64,000 nucleotides of DNA from Leclercia sp. LSNIH1 (GCF_002902985.1 NZ_CP026171.1:124001-188000), one strand, 5' to 3'. Counted from the stretch's first letter, positions 20,087-28,611 are shown. The notes: generated by a model not told the origin, from the sequence alone. A program made the numbers and translations.

Positions 20087-20130
20087 GTTGGAGTCATTAC
20101 CGTTAGTTTATTATGTGTAAGGACATAAAC

Positions 20131-20367
20131 ATGGATGAATATCTGGCGCTGGACAAGGCACTCATCGAAGTTCTAACCCCGGTTCCTAAGCCGTTCGCGA
20201 CATTATTTGCCGGAGAAATCAAAGCAGAGTGTCACAGGATTGCCGCTAGGGAAAGCAATCCGCAACCATTGCGGATTCTTGACCGCCGTTTGCAATCGCT
20301 AATTAAGGACGGTCGCATTTCTTATACAACCGGAAAAGGTTGGCTTAAATGTGGTGGCACCGTATAA
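20131..20367 (+). CDS. Small protein with winged-helix-like C-terminus
   Basis: 78 aa from ATG 20131 behind AAGGAC. LRILDRRLQSLIKDGRISYTTGKGWLKC looks like the recognition helix and wing of a small winged-helix DNA-binding protein; that reading is weak. Its probable type-A promoter lies on the far side of IS1 copy 2, so present expression may depend on IS1. Confidence 0.65.
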   Translation: MDEYLALDKALIEVLTPVPKPFATLFAGEIKAECHRIAARESNPQPLRILDRRLQSLIKDGRISYTTGKGWLKCGGTV

Positions 20368-20400
20368 CGGTATTTTCAATACAAAAAATTGGAAAGAATC

Positions 20401-20649
20401 ATGACCAGCAATCGCTCCCGTGAAATCAAAACACCGCCTGTGCATATTATTGCGGATTACGTTCTTCGCTTCATGAAGAACAATAAAGAAGCGAAATTGT
20501 ACGAAGCAATGAGCCGTCTTGAAAGTAAAATCAAACTCTTTGTTGCTGACGGCCATGATGAGCAGCATATCCGGACACAGTTAAATCAGGCCACACAATG
20601 TCATACCAAAGAAACACTGAAACGGGCCTGTGAACGGATTTGTATTTAA
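20401..20649 (+). CDS. Hypothetical small protein
   Basis: ATG 20401 behind GGAAAG; 82 aa, basic and helical (EIKTPPVHIIADYVLRFMKNNKEAKLYEAMSRLESK). No family recognised. It is 33 bp downstream of the previous gene and likely co-transcribed. Confidence 0.6.
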   Translation: MTSNRSREIKTPPVHIIADYVLRFMKNNKEAKLYEAMSRLESKIKLFVADGHDEQHIRTQLNQATQCHTKETLKRACERICI

Positions 20650-20733
20650 CCTCATGTTATACATTCTGCGAGTGGTAGGCTGGCCTTTGACATCGTAGCC
20701 AGATTCTACCACTGAAAGAGGGACGCAATTTTA

Positions 20734-21114
20734 ATGAAATTTATCCTGTTGTTTTTCATTTTAGTCATTCTGATCTGGGGGTTTACAGGTCTGGCTTTTA
20801 AAGAAGCCATTATATTTACGTCCGTCGGACTGAGCATTTCGGTTGTGGCTTTGTCTGCTCTCCTTGTGGTAGTTCTGACATTTGTAATGGCTGCAATGTA
20901 TGCAACTCAGGAACTGGGTGCGCTGGGAAAAATGATTATCGCTCAGGTTGTACTGACCGGATTATGGAACCTGGCTTTTTCTATTATCCCGGACGGAAAG
21001 TTACTTTCTTTTTTCGGCGTAAATATCTGGCAATCCGGCTCATACCTGGTTTACTTCATGGCAGTGTTGATAGCTGTTTTTGCGACGTTCGTCGCGTTCC
21101 AGAAGCAGCAGTAG
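20734..21114 (+). CDS. Membrane protein, unknown
   Basis: 126 aa with four hydrophobic segments covering nearly the whole length (FILLFFILVILIWGFTGLAF, ISVVALSALLVVVLTFVM, LVYFMAVLIAVFATFVAF and one between). A two-mismatch dispersed palindrome is at 20996-21008. Followed by a terminator. No family recognised. Confidence 0.65.
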   Translation: MKFILLFFILVILIWGFTGLAFKEAIIFTSVGLSISVVALSALLVVVLTFVMAAMYATQELGALGKMIIAQVVLTGLWNLAFSIIPDGKLLSFFGVNIWQSGSYLVYFMAVLIAVFATFVAFQKQQ

Positions 21115-21136
21115 TTTTTACCTGATGCACCATAAG

Positions 21137-21159
21137 CCTTCCGATATGGAAGGTTTTTT
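21137..21159 (+). terminator. Terminator
   Basis: Stem ccttcc / ggaagg with a gatat loop and a following T-run, 22 bp after the 20734 gene. Confidence 0.75.
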
Positions 21160-21253
21160 CCTTCAGTGCTGAGTTTATTTATAGCGGGTCTGTCTTTACA
21201 CCTTTTTAAACTAAATTCTGTCCTATCTAATTTATCTATTTTTTTGCTCTTTG

Positions 21254-21286
21254 GGTTATTAGCCGGGAGAGTCGGTTTGTTATATT
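21254..21286 (+). promoter_or_regulatory. Type-A repeated promoter (copy 2)
   Basis: GGTTATTAGCC, with 19 nt between TTATTA and TATATT (21281-21286), 28 bp before the start of the 21314 gene. Confidence 0.7.
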
Positions 21287-21313
21287 GGGTTTACACCAAC
21301 CGCGGGCAAAAAA

Positions 21314-21625
21314 ATGCAGATTAATAAAGTCATGTCTTTTCTTGATATTCTTTCTAGCTGGCTTGAAGACAATATTAATATGGAGTCTGAGCTGGTCTTC
21401 GATAATGATGTAGACAATACCACCTCAGAAGCCCTGTATCCCGCAGTGGAAAAAGCTAACGCGGTATTGAGCAAACTTGCATCTCTGTCGTCTGATACGA
21501 TTCAGGCGACGCGTCAGCGTTTACAGGACGCTGTCGAAGGCAATGGGGAGGTTTCTCCTGCTGACGTCAAAGAGCTGCTCTTGGCAACCAAGCATTTGAT
21601 GCTAGCGCCGGATTGCGGAGAATAA
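21314..21625 (+). CDS. Hypothetical protein
   Basis: 103 aa, acidic (EDNINMESELVFDNDVDN), helical C-terminal half. The ATG at 21314 has an A-rich upstream region rather than a clear Shine-Dalgarno sequence. First gene behind the type-A promoter; the next gene follows after 4 bp. No family recognised. Confidence 0.6.
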   Translation: MQINKVMSFLDILSSWLEDNINMESELVFDNDVDNTTSEALYPAVEKANAVLSKLASLSSDTIQATRQRLQDAVEGNGEVSPADVKELLLATKHLMLAPDCGE

Positions 21626-21629
21626 TCAG

Positions 21630-22121
21630 ATGAGCAGATTAACATTCGAGATTTCAGGGGTAAAAAAACTGCTTAAAGAAATCCAGTCAGCGGAGCAATT
21701 CCTTGCAACCGTTGATCAGCTTTTTGAGCCAACAAATTATCCGGGGGGGGTGCCTCTTAACGAAGCTGGTAAGACGGAAAAAGAAGCTTGCCTGGCAGGG
21801 GAAGTTTTCTGGCCATCGCCAAAGCATATGGTTCAGACCCGTCTGACCCCTCAGATTACTCTGGTAAAAGGCCATGGCGTCTGTCTGATTACCAATGCTT
21901 CTCTGGATGGAAGTCCTGTCTCCCGAGATACAGCTATCTATGCCCGTGGAATGAATCCGTCGCTTGATGAAGATTGGAATTATGAGTCTGATCAGATTAT
22001 GGGAGGAGATGATAGTACAGTTACTGTACCGCTTGAGTGGTTTGAACTCGCAATCGAAAAGAAACTTAAGGCTTTTAGTCTCAAAGTATCCCCTACAAAA
22101 ATAACGCTGGTGAATGGATAA
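21630..22121 (+). CDS. Hypothetical protein
   Basis: 163 aa from ATG 21630, with GGAG in the end of the upstream gene. Soluble alpha/beta protein without a recognised motif. Likely coupled to 21314-21625. Confidence 0.65.
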   Translation: MSRLTFEISGVKKLLKEIQSAEQFLATVDQLFEPTNYPGGVPLNEAGKTEKEACLAGEVFWPSPKHMVQTRLTPQITLVKGHGVCLITNASLDGSPVSRDTAIYARGMNPSLDEDWNYESDQIMGGDDSTVTVPLEWFELAIEKKLKAFSLKVSPTKITLVNG

Positions 22122-22204
22122 ACGAGTCACAGGCTGTATCGGTCTAACATGGTCTGTCCCTGATCTTTCAGCCAGCCGAACAGACCCACCTTAAAAGGAG
22201 TATT

Positions 22205-22498
22205 ATGGCTGACACAAAGCGACCTATTTCCCCGCTTACACAGGCCCAAATCTATGTGTTGCATCGTCTGGCAAGCGGAACGAAGTATGAGATCTGCGGT
22301 GAATTTCGTCGGGCCCGGGAATGCCGGATGTATAGGGGGGCATCGGATGATGTGCGATGCCGTAGCACCCCGGTCCTCTTTCGGCTTGGGTTGGTTGAGC
22401 TGGTTAATCCGTCCCAGCGGCCTTTACCGGGAAGTTATTATCAGGTCAAGCTGAGCGCCACTGGGAGTGATCTCCTGAGGTCCATCGAACGCGACTAA
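22205..22498 (+). CDS. Small winged-helix-like protein, paralogue of 34748-35029
   Basis: 97 aa behind AAAGGAG. LTQAQIYVLHRLASGTKYEI and PVLFRLGLVELV align with LTNAQIYTLRRLNTGTRYLM and PPLFRLGLIEF of the protein at 34748-35029, on the opposite strand 12.5 kb away. The layout (helix, 'RLGL' turn, strand, helix) resembles a PadR/MarR-like winged helix, so DNA binding is plausible. No function known. Confidence 0.7.
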   Translation: MADTKRPISPLTQAQIYVLHRLASGTKYEICGEFRRARECRMYRGASDDVRCRSTPVLFRLGLVELVNPSQRPLPGSYYQVKLSATGSDLLRSIERD

Positions 22499-22610
22499 AT
22501 TTTTCAATTGGAACCGTTTTTCTCTCTGATATCAGGACGGGATGACCACAGGTACCTCGAAAAGAACCTCGCCATTGCCAACCCTGAGGCGCTATTTTTT
22601 TCTGGTCAAA

Positions 22611-22656
22611 ATAGGCCCGTTAGCGAAAAAAAAACGGTATCTGATGTGGTGTAATG
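22611..22656 (+). promoter_or_regulatory. Type-B repeated promoter element (copy 2)
   Basis: aataggcccg then TTAGCG (22621-22626), 24 nt, TGTAAT (22651-22656) in gatgtggtgtaatgct. It matches copy 1 at 15941-15986 over most positions. Drives the 22691 gene. Confidence 0.55.
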
Positions 22657-22690
22657 CTGTTGTCATTTCACCCCAGAAGGATAGCTACTG

Positions 22691-22894
22691 ATGAAATTGT
22701 TTTATAGCAAACCAGTTCGCTTTATCGTCATTATCTGTGTATTTCTCCTCGGCGTTGATAACTTGAGCGATATGTTCGCCGATGTTTCCCGATCTGTATT
22801 CTACGGCGGTCTCGCTGCTCTCCTTGCAATTGCCGTCGTCATTGCCCGAGTTGGTTACACCAAAAATGCGGACAAGGCCAGCCAGGCGCAGTAA
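22691..22894 (+). CDS. Small membrane protein
   Basis: 67 aa behind AGAAGGA. Two membrane helices (FIVIICVFLLGVDNL and GGLAALLAIAVVIARVG). No family recognised. Followed by a strong terminator. Confidence 0.6.
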   Translation: MKLFYSKPVRFIVIICVFLLGVDNLSDMFADVSRSVFYGGLAALLAIAVVIARVGYTKNADKASQAQ

Positions 22895-22903
22895 CTTTTA
22901 CTC

Positions 22904-22929
22904 AGCCACCTTTCGGTGGCTTTTTTTTC
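22904..22929 (+). terminator. Terminator
   Basis: gccacc-tttc-ggtggc stem followed by eight T. Confidence 0.85.
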
Positions 22930-22943
22930 ATAAGGACTGACTC

Positions 22944-23168
22944 ATGCACAACATTGAAATTTCTACCGTCGCCATTTTCAGCGCCCAGTTTAAAAACATC
23001 GAAGACGCCGAGAATGCCGGGGCCCTATATTCAGTCGACATCGAATATCCGATGACGCTGAATGACCTGTCGCTGCTGTGTGAATCCGTAGCAAAAGCCG
23101 TTGGTGTCCCTAATGGAGTAAAGTACCAGTTTGTCACTCAGCCGCAACCGGAAGAAAGTGATTATTAA
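22944..23168 (+). CDS. Small protein, paralogue of 16635-16859
   Basis: 74 aa behind AAGGAC. Shares YPMTLNDLSLLCESVAKA with the 16635 protein; N- and C-terminal ends differ. It is the first member of a local pair with 23203-23409, which looks like a third, diverged relative. No known family. Confidence 0.75.
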   Translation: MHNIEISTVAIFSAQFKNIEDAENAGALYSVDIEYPMTLNDLSLLCESVAKAVGVPNGVKYQFVTQPQPEESDY

Positions 23169-23202
23169 CGCTTATGGCGACTGGCTGAACAGGAGAAGAA
23201 CA

Positions 23203-23409
23203 TTGCCCCATGTTGATCACACCCGGACGCTCCGGGTCCAGCTGTACGATGCCAGCCGCTTTCATGATGGCGCGACGGCGGAACAAGCTGGCGAACTGCA
23301 TACTGTCGCATTCAGTAAACCCACGATTACCGATGATATTCAGAAAATTGTGGATACCACTGCCGAGGTGCTCGGTAGACGCTACAGCGTTAACGTATTC
23401 TCAAACTGA
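23203..23409 (+). CDS. Small protein, diverged relative of the 74-aa family
   Basis: TTG 23203 is chosen because AGGAGAAG sits at the right distance; the frame upstream overlaps the previous gene without a start signal. The 68-aa product has AEQAGELHTVAFSKPTITDDIQK, matching AENAGALYSVDIEYPMTLND of the neighbour in spacing and several residues. Followed by a terminator. Confidence 0.6.
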   Translation: MPHVDHTRTLRVQLYDASRFHDGATAEQAGELHTVAFSKPTITDDIQKIVDTTAEVLGRRYSVNVFSN

Positions 23410-23416
23410 GCGCCGG

Positions 23417-23455
23417 AGAAGGAGGTGTCCAGGTGACCTCCTTCTACCTTTTTTT
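23417..23455 (+). terminator. Terminator
   Basis: Nine-bp stem gaaggaggt / acctccttc followed by a run of seven T after a short gap. Confidence 0.8.
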
Positions 23456-23577
23456 AAATCAAAGACCGTCAAATTTAATTCCCCTGTCAGACGTCATCGG
23501 CACACTTAAAATAAAAACCGTCCTTTTCCCGGTTGCCATTTTCACTTTTCAGATATTCGTCAAAATATTTCACCACG

Positions 23578-23610
23578 GGTTATTTGGGCCAGAGGCCGTA
23601 TTGATATAAT
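23578..23610 (+). promoter_or_regulatory. Type-A repeated promoter (copy 3)
   Basis: GGTTATTTGGGCC, with 19 nt between TTATTT and TATAAT (23605-23610). The gene at 23639 starts 29 bp downstream. Confidence 0.7.
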
Positions 23611-23638
23611 GAGCTCACATTTCTGAAAGGAGTTTTAG

Positions 23639-23992
23639 ATGAATAAGTCTCTGGTCAGCTTTGCGGAATTATCTGGCGATGCTATTAATCTTGCGCGACA
23701 GTCGGTTATCGAGATGGAAATGACCGCTGCCCGGGAAAAGATTGGAAAGGCTCGTTCGTTATTCCGCTCAGGTATTCATCGTGCTGTTAATGGCTATCCG
23801 CTGATTCAGTCGGCGGCTAACCAGATGAGCGTCATTAAACGACTCCAGAGCGACACAGAATATCTCGATGCCTGTATTACTGAGAATCTTTGTATGTTCT
23901 CGACAGAGGGTTATCTGTACCTGTTTATGCAACGCCGCTTCATTAATGAACCCGTGTCTGAAGGCCGGGAACTGAACAATATTTCCATTTAA
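23639..23992 (+). CDS. Hypothetical protein
   Basis: 117 aa behind GAAAGGAG. Helical throughout (DAINLARQSVIEMEMTAAREK). No family recognised. First gene of an operon running through 24581 and probably to 25423. Confidence 0.65.
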   Translation: MNKSLVSFAELSGDAINLARQSVIEMEMTAAREKIGKARSLFRSGIHRAVNGYPLIQSAANQMSVIKRLQSDTEYLDACITENLCMFSTEGYLYLFMQRRFINEPVSEGRELNNISI

Positions 23993-24002
23993 AGGTGACA
24001 TT

Positions 24003-24179
24003 ATGAAACCATTTGGACTTGCCGGAAAACCGCAGCCTGAGCCCTGTGGCTGCTGCTGGTACTACCCGGAGGATTGCCGTTATGCTGCTGCGAAACCGCT
24101 TTACCGCCGCAGCCAGCGTAAGGCTGAGCGTCAGCGTCAGCGTGCGACTATTACCCGCACACTGGCCGAATCACGATAG
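24003..24179 (+). CDS. Small Cys-rich basic protein
   Basis: 58 aa from ATG 24003 behind AAAGGTG. The N-terminus holds PCGCCWYYPEDC (four cysteines, possible metal or redox site) and the C-terminal half is strongly basic (RRSQRKAERQRQR), suggesting nucleic-acid contact. No family recognised. Confidence 0.6.
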   Translation: MKPFGLAGKPQPEPCGCCWYYPEDCRYAAAKPLYRRSQRKAERQRQRATITRTLAESR

Positions 24180-24194
24180 CCGTAAGGACTGCTC

Positions 24195-24303
24195 ATGCCT
24201 GGGCTGACAGTACCCTGTTACCTGGCGGCATTATCCGCTGTGAGTGATTATGATTAAATACGTCACCACGTCGATTTCCCCGATATCACCGGAGCAAAGA
24301 TGA
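24195..24303 (+). CDS. Two overlapping mini-ORFs (20 and 17 codons)
   Basis: ATG 24195-TAA 24257 (20 aa, behind TAAGGACT) overlaps ATG 24250-TGA 24303 (17 aa). The latter's stop overlaps the ATG of the next gene at 24300 (ATGA). The chain of overlaps suggests leader peptides for translational coupling; real expression is unproven. Confidence 0.35.
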
Positions 24304-24581
24304 AACTCAGTCAGTTGGAGGCGGGGATGACCGTTTGGTCACTCTTCCGAACCAAAATGGGCAATACCACCATTAAGACAGTAACTCTTCATTCTGTCGT
24401 TATTCAGGAGGTTTACGATAACCACGTTATCGCCAGCTGGAACCGCAATGCGCCGCGTCGGTTCGGGGAAACGGCGATAAGTAGCTGGAAAAAAGATAAG
24501 CCGCTACTCATCCGCGACCGTTCCGGAAGTGTCCGTTTGGCGACGCGGGAAGAAAAATCCCGAATATTGGAATCAAAATAG
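24300..24581 (+). CDS. Hypothetical small basic protein
   Basis: 93 aa; SH3-like beta-rich composition (GMTVWSLFRT, VVIQEVYDNHVIASWN) with a basic C-terminus. It has no free ribosome site of its own and starts inside the stop of a mini-ORF, so it is probably translated by coupling. No family recognised. Confidence 0.6.
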   Translation: MKLSQLEAGMTVWSLFRTKMGNTTIKTVTLHSVVIQEVYDNHVIASWNRNAPRRFGETAISSWKKDKPLLIRDRSGSVRLATREEKSRILESK

Positions 24582-24817
24582 CGCCCGTCCATCTTATCGG
24601 TTTGGCCCGTTCCGTTCTCAGCGTATTCCGGTGATGGCAGTTTTCCCCCCCACTTAACTGTAGGGAAACAAAACAGCTCATTGCATCCCACCTTCCTGCT
24701 GTCATTTCCCTCTTTATTCCCGTTTTTTTCGAGCCCTTAACCCGCAAACTAGCTCCCGTTCACCGGGTATGATCAGCGTGTCTGTGACCATTAATTTTCA
24801 GAGTGAGGAGAGGGTAC

Positions 24818-25423
24818 ATGAACCAAACTGAATCGGACCCGTCCGGATATACCGCAACAACGGTCGATGAAGAACGCATGGCCATCAGGGAACTGATCGG
24901 CGAAGTGGTCGGCCGCTACCGTAGACAGGTACCGCCTGATCGCGTCCAGAAAGCTACTTTTGAGGTGAATGGCGGGCTGCTCATGGGGCTTTTGCTTGCT
25001 CTGCTGATGCTGGTATGTATTATCCAGCGTGTGGCAACTGGCGACCGACTGATGAGCTTTACCGGAGAGCCTGACGTCCGGGATATTCAGTTTACCCTGA
25101 TGCTGGTCATGGAGCTCGCACTTGGCATTGTTGTCTGGTTCCTGATTGCGACGGGGGACTATTCGCGTCCCTGGCTCTATCGTCTTACTCCGGCAAAACC
25201 CGTCTGGCTTTTTGATGAAGTGGAGGACTCCGATTTGGTGCTGCTTTCCAGCAATCCCTTTATCAAACGCTGGCTTCACGAGGAACTAACGAAAATCAGG
25301 CGACTGACGTATACCCGCCTCGATGAGAAACTGGAGAAAATCGCCCATTACCCGGATAGCCTAATGCACAGTTGTGTTCGTGCTCACCGTTTGTCACTGA
25401 TCGCGGGTTCGAAGACTGACTGA
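24818..25423 (+). CDS. Membrane protein, unknown
   Basis: ATG 24818 behind GTGAGGAGAG; 201 aa. An N-terminal soluble part of ~55 residues precedes two membrane helices (LLMGLLLALLMLVCIIQRV and FTLMLVMELALGIVVWFLIA), then a cytoplasmic-looking tail. The upstream 236-bp gap carries a TATGAT -10-like element near 24766. No family recognised. Confidence 0.65.
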   Translation: MNQTESDPSGYTATTVDEERMAIRELIGEVVGRYRRQVPPDRVQKATFEVNGGLLMGLLLALLMLVCIIQRVATGDRLMSFTGEPDVRDIQFTLMLVMELALGIVVWFLIATGDYSRPWLYRLTPAKPVWLFDEVEDSDLVLLSSNPFIKRWLHEELTKIRRLTYTRLDEKLEKIAHYPDSLMHSCVRAHRLSLIAGSKTD

Positions 25424-25599
25424 TTACAGCCGGAAAGAAGCGGGGGACCGGACGGGCTGGCGGCGTTGAGTGTAGAGATTTGCATCCGTCTGTTTCGTCA
25501 GCGATTACGTCAGCCGTCCGCTGTTACGGCCTGCGAGGCAGCAAAACCTGAAATACTTACTTATTAAATATTTAGGCGGTCGACCTGTTCGTTTGAAGG

Positions 25600-25782
25600 G
25601 GGCTGGGTGGTATAATGGCTTCGGTGCTGGAGGCTTTTGCCCCAGCCAGCAGAATCACTGTTTGACTGTGGTAAAAAGCAGAAAGCCCCGAGTAATTTTT
25701 TCAAATTAACCCGAGGCCCCTGATGCTAGTCACATTAAAGGTTAGCCTCTTACCTGCAAAAATGCAAGGAGAAGAAGCCATG
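25600..25782 (+). pseudogene. hok: hok mRNA leader and start codon, cut off from its coding sequence
   Basis: TATAAT (25610-25615) starts a leader that ends gttagcctcttacc...aaggagaagaagccatg, closely matching the R1 hok/mok leader that I recall. After the ATG (25780-25782) the hok frame is lost and an ISKpn21-like end begins (tgttaacacc). The hok coding sequence with the same ribosome site reappears at 31605-31776. So the leader half of a hok/sok locus is stranded here. Confidence 0.75.
25665..25716 (-). ncRNA. sok: sok antisense RNA (approximate)
   Basis: The minus strand across 25676-25716 forms a GCCTCGGG / CCCGAGGC-type hairpin, as in sok RNAs, behind a TAGCAT -10 (complement of 25723-25728). 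It would pair with the hok leader. Ends are estimated by analogy with R1 sok. Confidence 0.5.
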
Positions 25783-27386
25783 TGTTAACACCAAGCTGTA
25801 ATGTCCCCTTTGAACCATTCTAAAATGTCCCCAGACAATTCTCTGGGGGATTTTTCATGATCAAAGAGACTGTTACGATGAGTCATAAGGAACTCGACCG
25901 ACTTCACATTATTCAGGAGTCACTTAATCGCCATATTACTCAGGAACAAGCTGCGGCACGCATTGGCATTTCTATTCGGCAGGTTAAACGTCTGGTGCAA
26001 CGGTATAGAAATGAAGGGCCTTCTGGTCTAGTTTCCCGCCGACGTGGAAAGCGTCCCAATAATTCCTTTTCTACCGAATTCAGAGCAACAGTAATTTCAC
26101 TCCTCAAAGGCCGCTACGCTGATTTTGGACCTACGCTTGCGTGCGAAAAATTGCGCGAGATACACGGCTTGTGTTTATCCATTGAAACTCTCAGGAAGTG
26201 GATGGTAGAGGAGGGCATATGGCGCGAACGTCGTCGTAAGTTTGCCCGAATTTATCAGCGCCGGATGCGGCGCCCATCCTACGGTGAACTCATCCAGATT
26301 GATGGCTCGCCTCATGACTGGTTTGAAGGTCGGGGCCCCAAATGCACACTGATAGTCTTTATCGATGATGCTACCAGCGCTCTGATGGCGCTACGATTCG
26401 CTCCTGCAGAAACAACCCGGGCTTACATGGAAACCCTCCGGGGTTACCTTAATGATCATGGCGTACCACTGGCTCTCTATTCTGACAGACACAGTATATT
26501 CAGAGTAAATAACCCGGAGCGGGAAGGAGAGTTGACTCAGTTCACACGTGCGATAAAGACACTGGGCATCGAGCCAATCCATGCCAACAGCCCGCAGGCA
26601 AAAGGGCGGGTAGAGCGTGCCAATCAGACACTGCAGGACAGGCTGGTCAAAGAAATGCGGCTTCAGGGTATCAGTGATATTGAAACAGCAAACGCATGGT
26701 TGCCGACCTTTATTGAAGCCTATAACAACCGGTTTGCTACGCCGCCTCGTATTGCTGATAACGCCCATCTTGATGTACACCATTCTGAAGAGGAACTGGG
26801 TTATATCTTCAGCCTCCAGGCGAAGCGCGTTCTCTCCAAAAATCTCACTTTCCAGTACAAAAGCAGTGCGTTTCAGATTCGCAGTGAAGGCCGGGGATAT
26901 CGACTTCGGCATTCGGTTGTCACGGTATGCGAAAGCTTTAACGGTGAAATTAAGGTTCTGTATGATGGGAAAGCGTTGGGATGGGAAAAATATGTTGATG
27001 GCCCGGAGCCTATACCACTGGATGATGAAAAAAGTGTCCATGAACGTGTGGATAATGCCCGTTTTGATTTACGCTCAAAATTCTACGTAAAACCTAAAGC
27101 TGACCATCCTTGGCTCACGCGCCGCACGCAAAGTAATCAGCAAGTGAAGCCCCCTAAATTACCCAGAAAGAAGGCTGATCCCGATAAAATGGACTGAAAC
27201 CAGGCGTTATTCAGTTGAGTGCATATCCAGTCATAGGATAGATTCTTACGTAGCGTTTCTGGCGTGCATTTTCGGGTGGTTTGTTACTGTTTTTAACGGG
27301 GACACGTCAGAAACGCGCTCAGGCCGTCTGAGCGGTACGCGTAATGCGGCGTTATGGTAAATAGCCTATGCTAATGTCCGCTAAGA
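25783..27386 (+). mobile_element. ISKpn21-like element (ISNCY/IS1202 group), left end and transposase
   Basis: The left end tgttaacaccaagctgta starts right after the hok ATG. Repeats tgtcccc (near 25804 and 25830) and a complementary ggggaca at 27298 suggest internal terminal repeats. The right end is not clearly visible; the IS30-family element begins at 27387. Name assigned from recollection of the transposase. Confidence 0.6.
25857..27197 (+). CDS. ISKpn21-like DDE transposase
   Basis: 446 aa (or from ATG 25878). N-terminal HTH (ITQEQAAARIGISIRQVKRLVQRY), then an integrase-type core with Asp in LIQIDGSPHDWF, Asp in LYSDRHSIFR and Glu in GRVERANQTLQDRLV: an intact DDE triad. It resembles transposases of the IS1202 group, which make long target duplications. 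Confidence 0.88.
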   Translation: MIKETVTMSHKELDRLHIIQESLNRHITQEQAAARIGISIRQVKRLVQRYRNEGPSGLVSRRRGKRPNNSFSTEFRATVISLLKGRYADFGPTLACEKLREIHGLCLSIETLRKWMVEEGIWRERRRKFARIYQRRMRRPSYGELIQIDGSPHDWFEGRGPKCTLIVFIDDATSALMALRFAPAETTRAYMETLRGYLNDHGVPLALYSDRHSIFRVNNPEREGELTQFTRAIKTLGIEPIHANSPQAKGRVERANQTLQDRLVKEMRLQGISDIETANAWLPTFIEAYNNRFATPPRIADNAHLDVHHSEEELGYIFSLQAKRVLSKNLTFQYKSSAFQIRSEGRGYRLRHSVVTVCESFNGEIKVLYDGKALGWEKYVDGPEPIPLDDEKSVHERVDNARFDLRSKFYVKPKADHPWLTRRTQSNQQVKPPKLPRKKADPDKMD

Positions 27387-28611
27387 GCTGTGAGTTCAAC
27401 TGATGGACGCAACACACTTATTGAACCGTTCTGCGGGTGATTCATAGTCTAGCGTTTTTCTCGGCCTTTCGTTGAGCTGTCTGGCAACACTGTTAAGTCT
27501 TTGCTGGCTGTGAACCGATAAGTCAGTTCCTTTTGGAAAATATTGTCTGAGCAATCTGTTCGTATTTTCATTTGAGCCACGTTGCCAGGGGGATTGAGGA
27601 TCGCAGAAGTAAACCTGAATATCTGTGGCTACAGTAAACCGGGTGTGGCTGGTCATTTCAGCGCCCCGGTCCCAGGTTAATGTTTTATAAAGTTCAGCAG
27701 GTAATTCCCGGGCTTGTCTGATGAGTGCAGATATAACCGTTATGGTCTTGTTGTCTCTGATCTTCGCCAGCATAACAAAACGGGAATGACGTTCTACGAG
27801 GGTGATTATATAGGAGTTTTTCGAGCCCTGAATCAAGTCACCTTCCCAGTGACCTGGAATGGCTCTGTCAGCCGCCTCTGGTGGCCTTTCGCTGATAGGT
27901 ATCGTGTTCGGGATTGACCCTAATCCTTTCCCTTTAAGCGATGACGTTCTGGATCTACGCACTGCTCTTCCGCTTCTGAGGCATTGCTGCAGCTCTTTTT
28001 TTAATGCTCCCCGGGTTTGTATAAAAAGCGTTTTATAAATCGTTTCGTGTGACACATGCATTTCCTGATTATCCGGATAACAACGTTTCAGCCAACCGGC
28101 GATCTGTTCCGGCGACCAGTCCTGATGCATCTTCTCTGCAATGATTTTACACAATGCGGGGCTTTCAATTAGCTTGCACGGTTTTGGTCTCAGCGCATTT
28201 TCCCACGCAGTAGCATCGGCTTTTGCTGCTCGGTATTGTTTTGCACCACTGTGCCTCCTGACCTCGCGGCTAATCGTTGAGGGCGCTCTTGATAATTTGG
28301 CGGCGATGTCCCTGATGCTGAGTTTTGCTACCAGCCCTCTGGATATCTCCTCTCTTTCATCAAGCGAAAGCGCTAATCGGTGCCGTTTTCGCACGGGAGG
28401 ACGGTAGCCGCCTGTCTGGTGGATAGTGGGCATAATGGAAGAATGATATCTGTCGAACATTCTGGCGATATCATGTAGAGAATCACCTTGCTTATATCTG
28501 TCCCAGATAATTGCCTTCTGCTCTGGCGTGTAGTTAATCCGAGTTCTTCGTTTCATGACAACGTCCCCCTTGATTAAGGATAGCGTTGCATCGACCCATT
28601 GAACTCACAGC
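27387..28611 (-). mobile_element. IS30-family insertion sequence
   Basis: 1225 bp. The ends start gctgtgagttcaa and finish ttgaactcacagc, perfect 13-bp inverted repeats. The flanking bases allow a 2-bp duplication (ga). Removing the element rebuilds a 24-bp site made of aatgtccgct and agcggacatt around a 4-bp centre, the kind of palindromic hot spot IS30 is known to prefer. Confidence 0.9.
27396..28556 (-). CDS. IS30-family transposase
   Basis: 386 aa. N-terminal HTHs (RDIAAKLSRAPSTISREVRR) and a DDE core: GHWEGDLIQGS, TWDRGAEMTSH, SPWQRGSNENTN and LLRQYFPKGTDL, all IS30 hallmarks. Intact. Confidence 0.96.
   Translation of the reverse strand: MKRRTRINYTPEQKAIIWDRYKQGDSLHDIARMFDRYHSSIMPTIHQTGGYRPPVRKRHRLALSLDEREEISRGLVAKLSIRDIAAKLSRAPSTISREVRRHSGAKQYRAAKADATAWENALRPKPCKLIESPALCKIIAEKMHQDWSPEQIAGWLKRCYPDNQEMHVSHETIYKTLFIQTRGALKKELQQCLRSGRAVRRSRTSSLKGKGLGSIPNTIPISERPPEAADRAIPGHWEGDLIQGSKNSYIITLVERHSRFVMLAKIRDNKTITVISALIRQARELPAELYKTLTWDRGAEMTSHTRFTVATDIQVYFCDPQSPWQRGSNENTNRLLRQYFPKGTDLSVHSQQRLNSVARQLNERPRKTLDYESPAERFNKCVASIS

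Larger units (their letters stand above)
19334..20101 (+). mobile_element. IS1 (copy 2) with 9-bp target duplication
   Basis: 768 bp from ggtgatgctgccaactta to taagttggagtcattacc. It is flanked by gttagttta on both sides (19325-19333 and 20102-20110), a perfect 9-bp target duplication, so this copy arrived here by simple transposition. It is in opposite orientation to IS1 copy 1, with scattered differences from it. Confidence 0.97.

Noticed and set aside
22888..22900. Further AAAAGTWACTTTT candidate (CGCAGTAACTTTT)
   Set aside because: Only the right half-site is kept; counted as chance.
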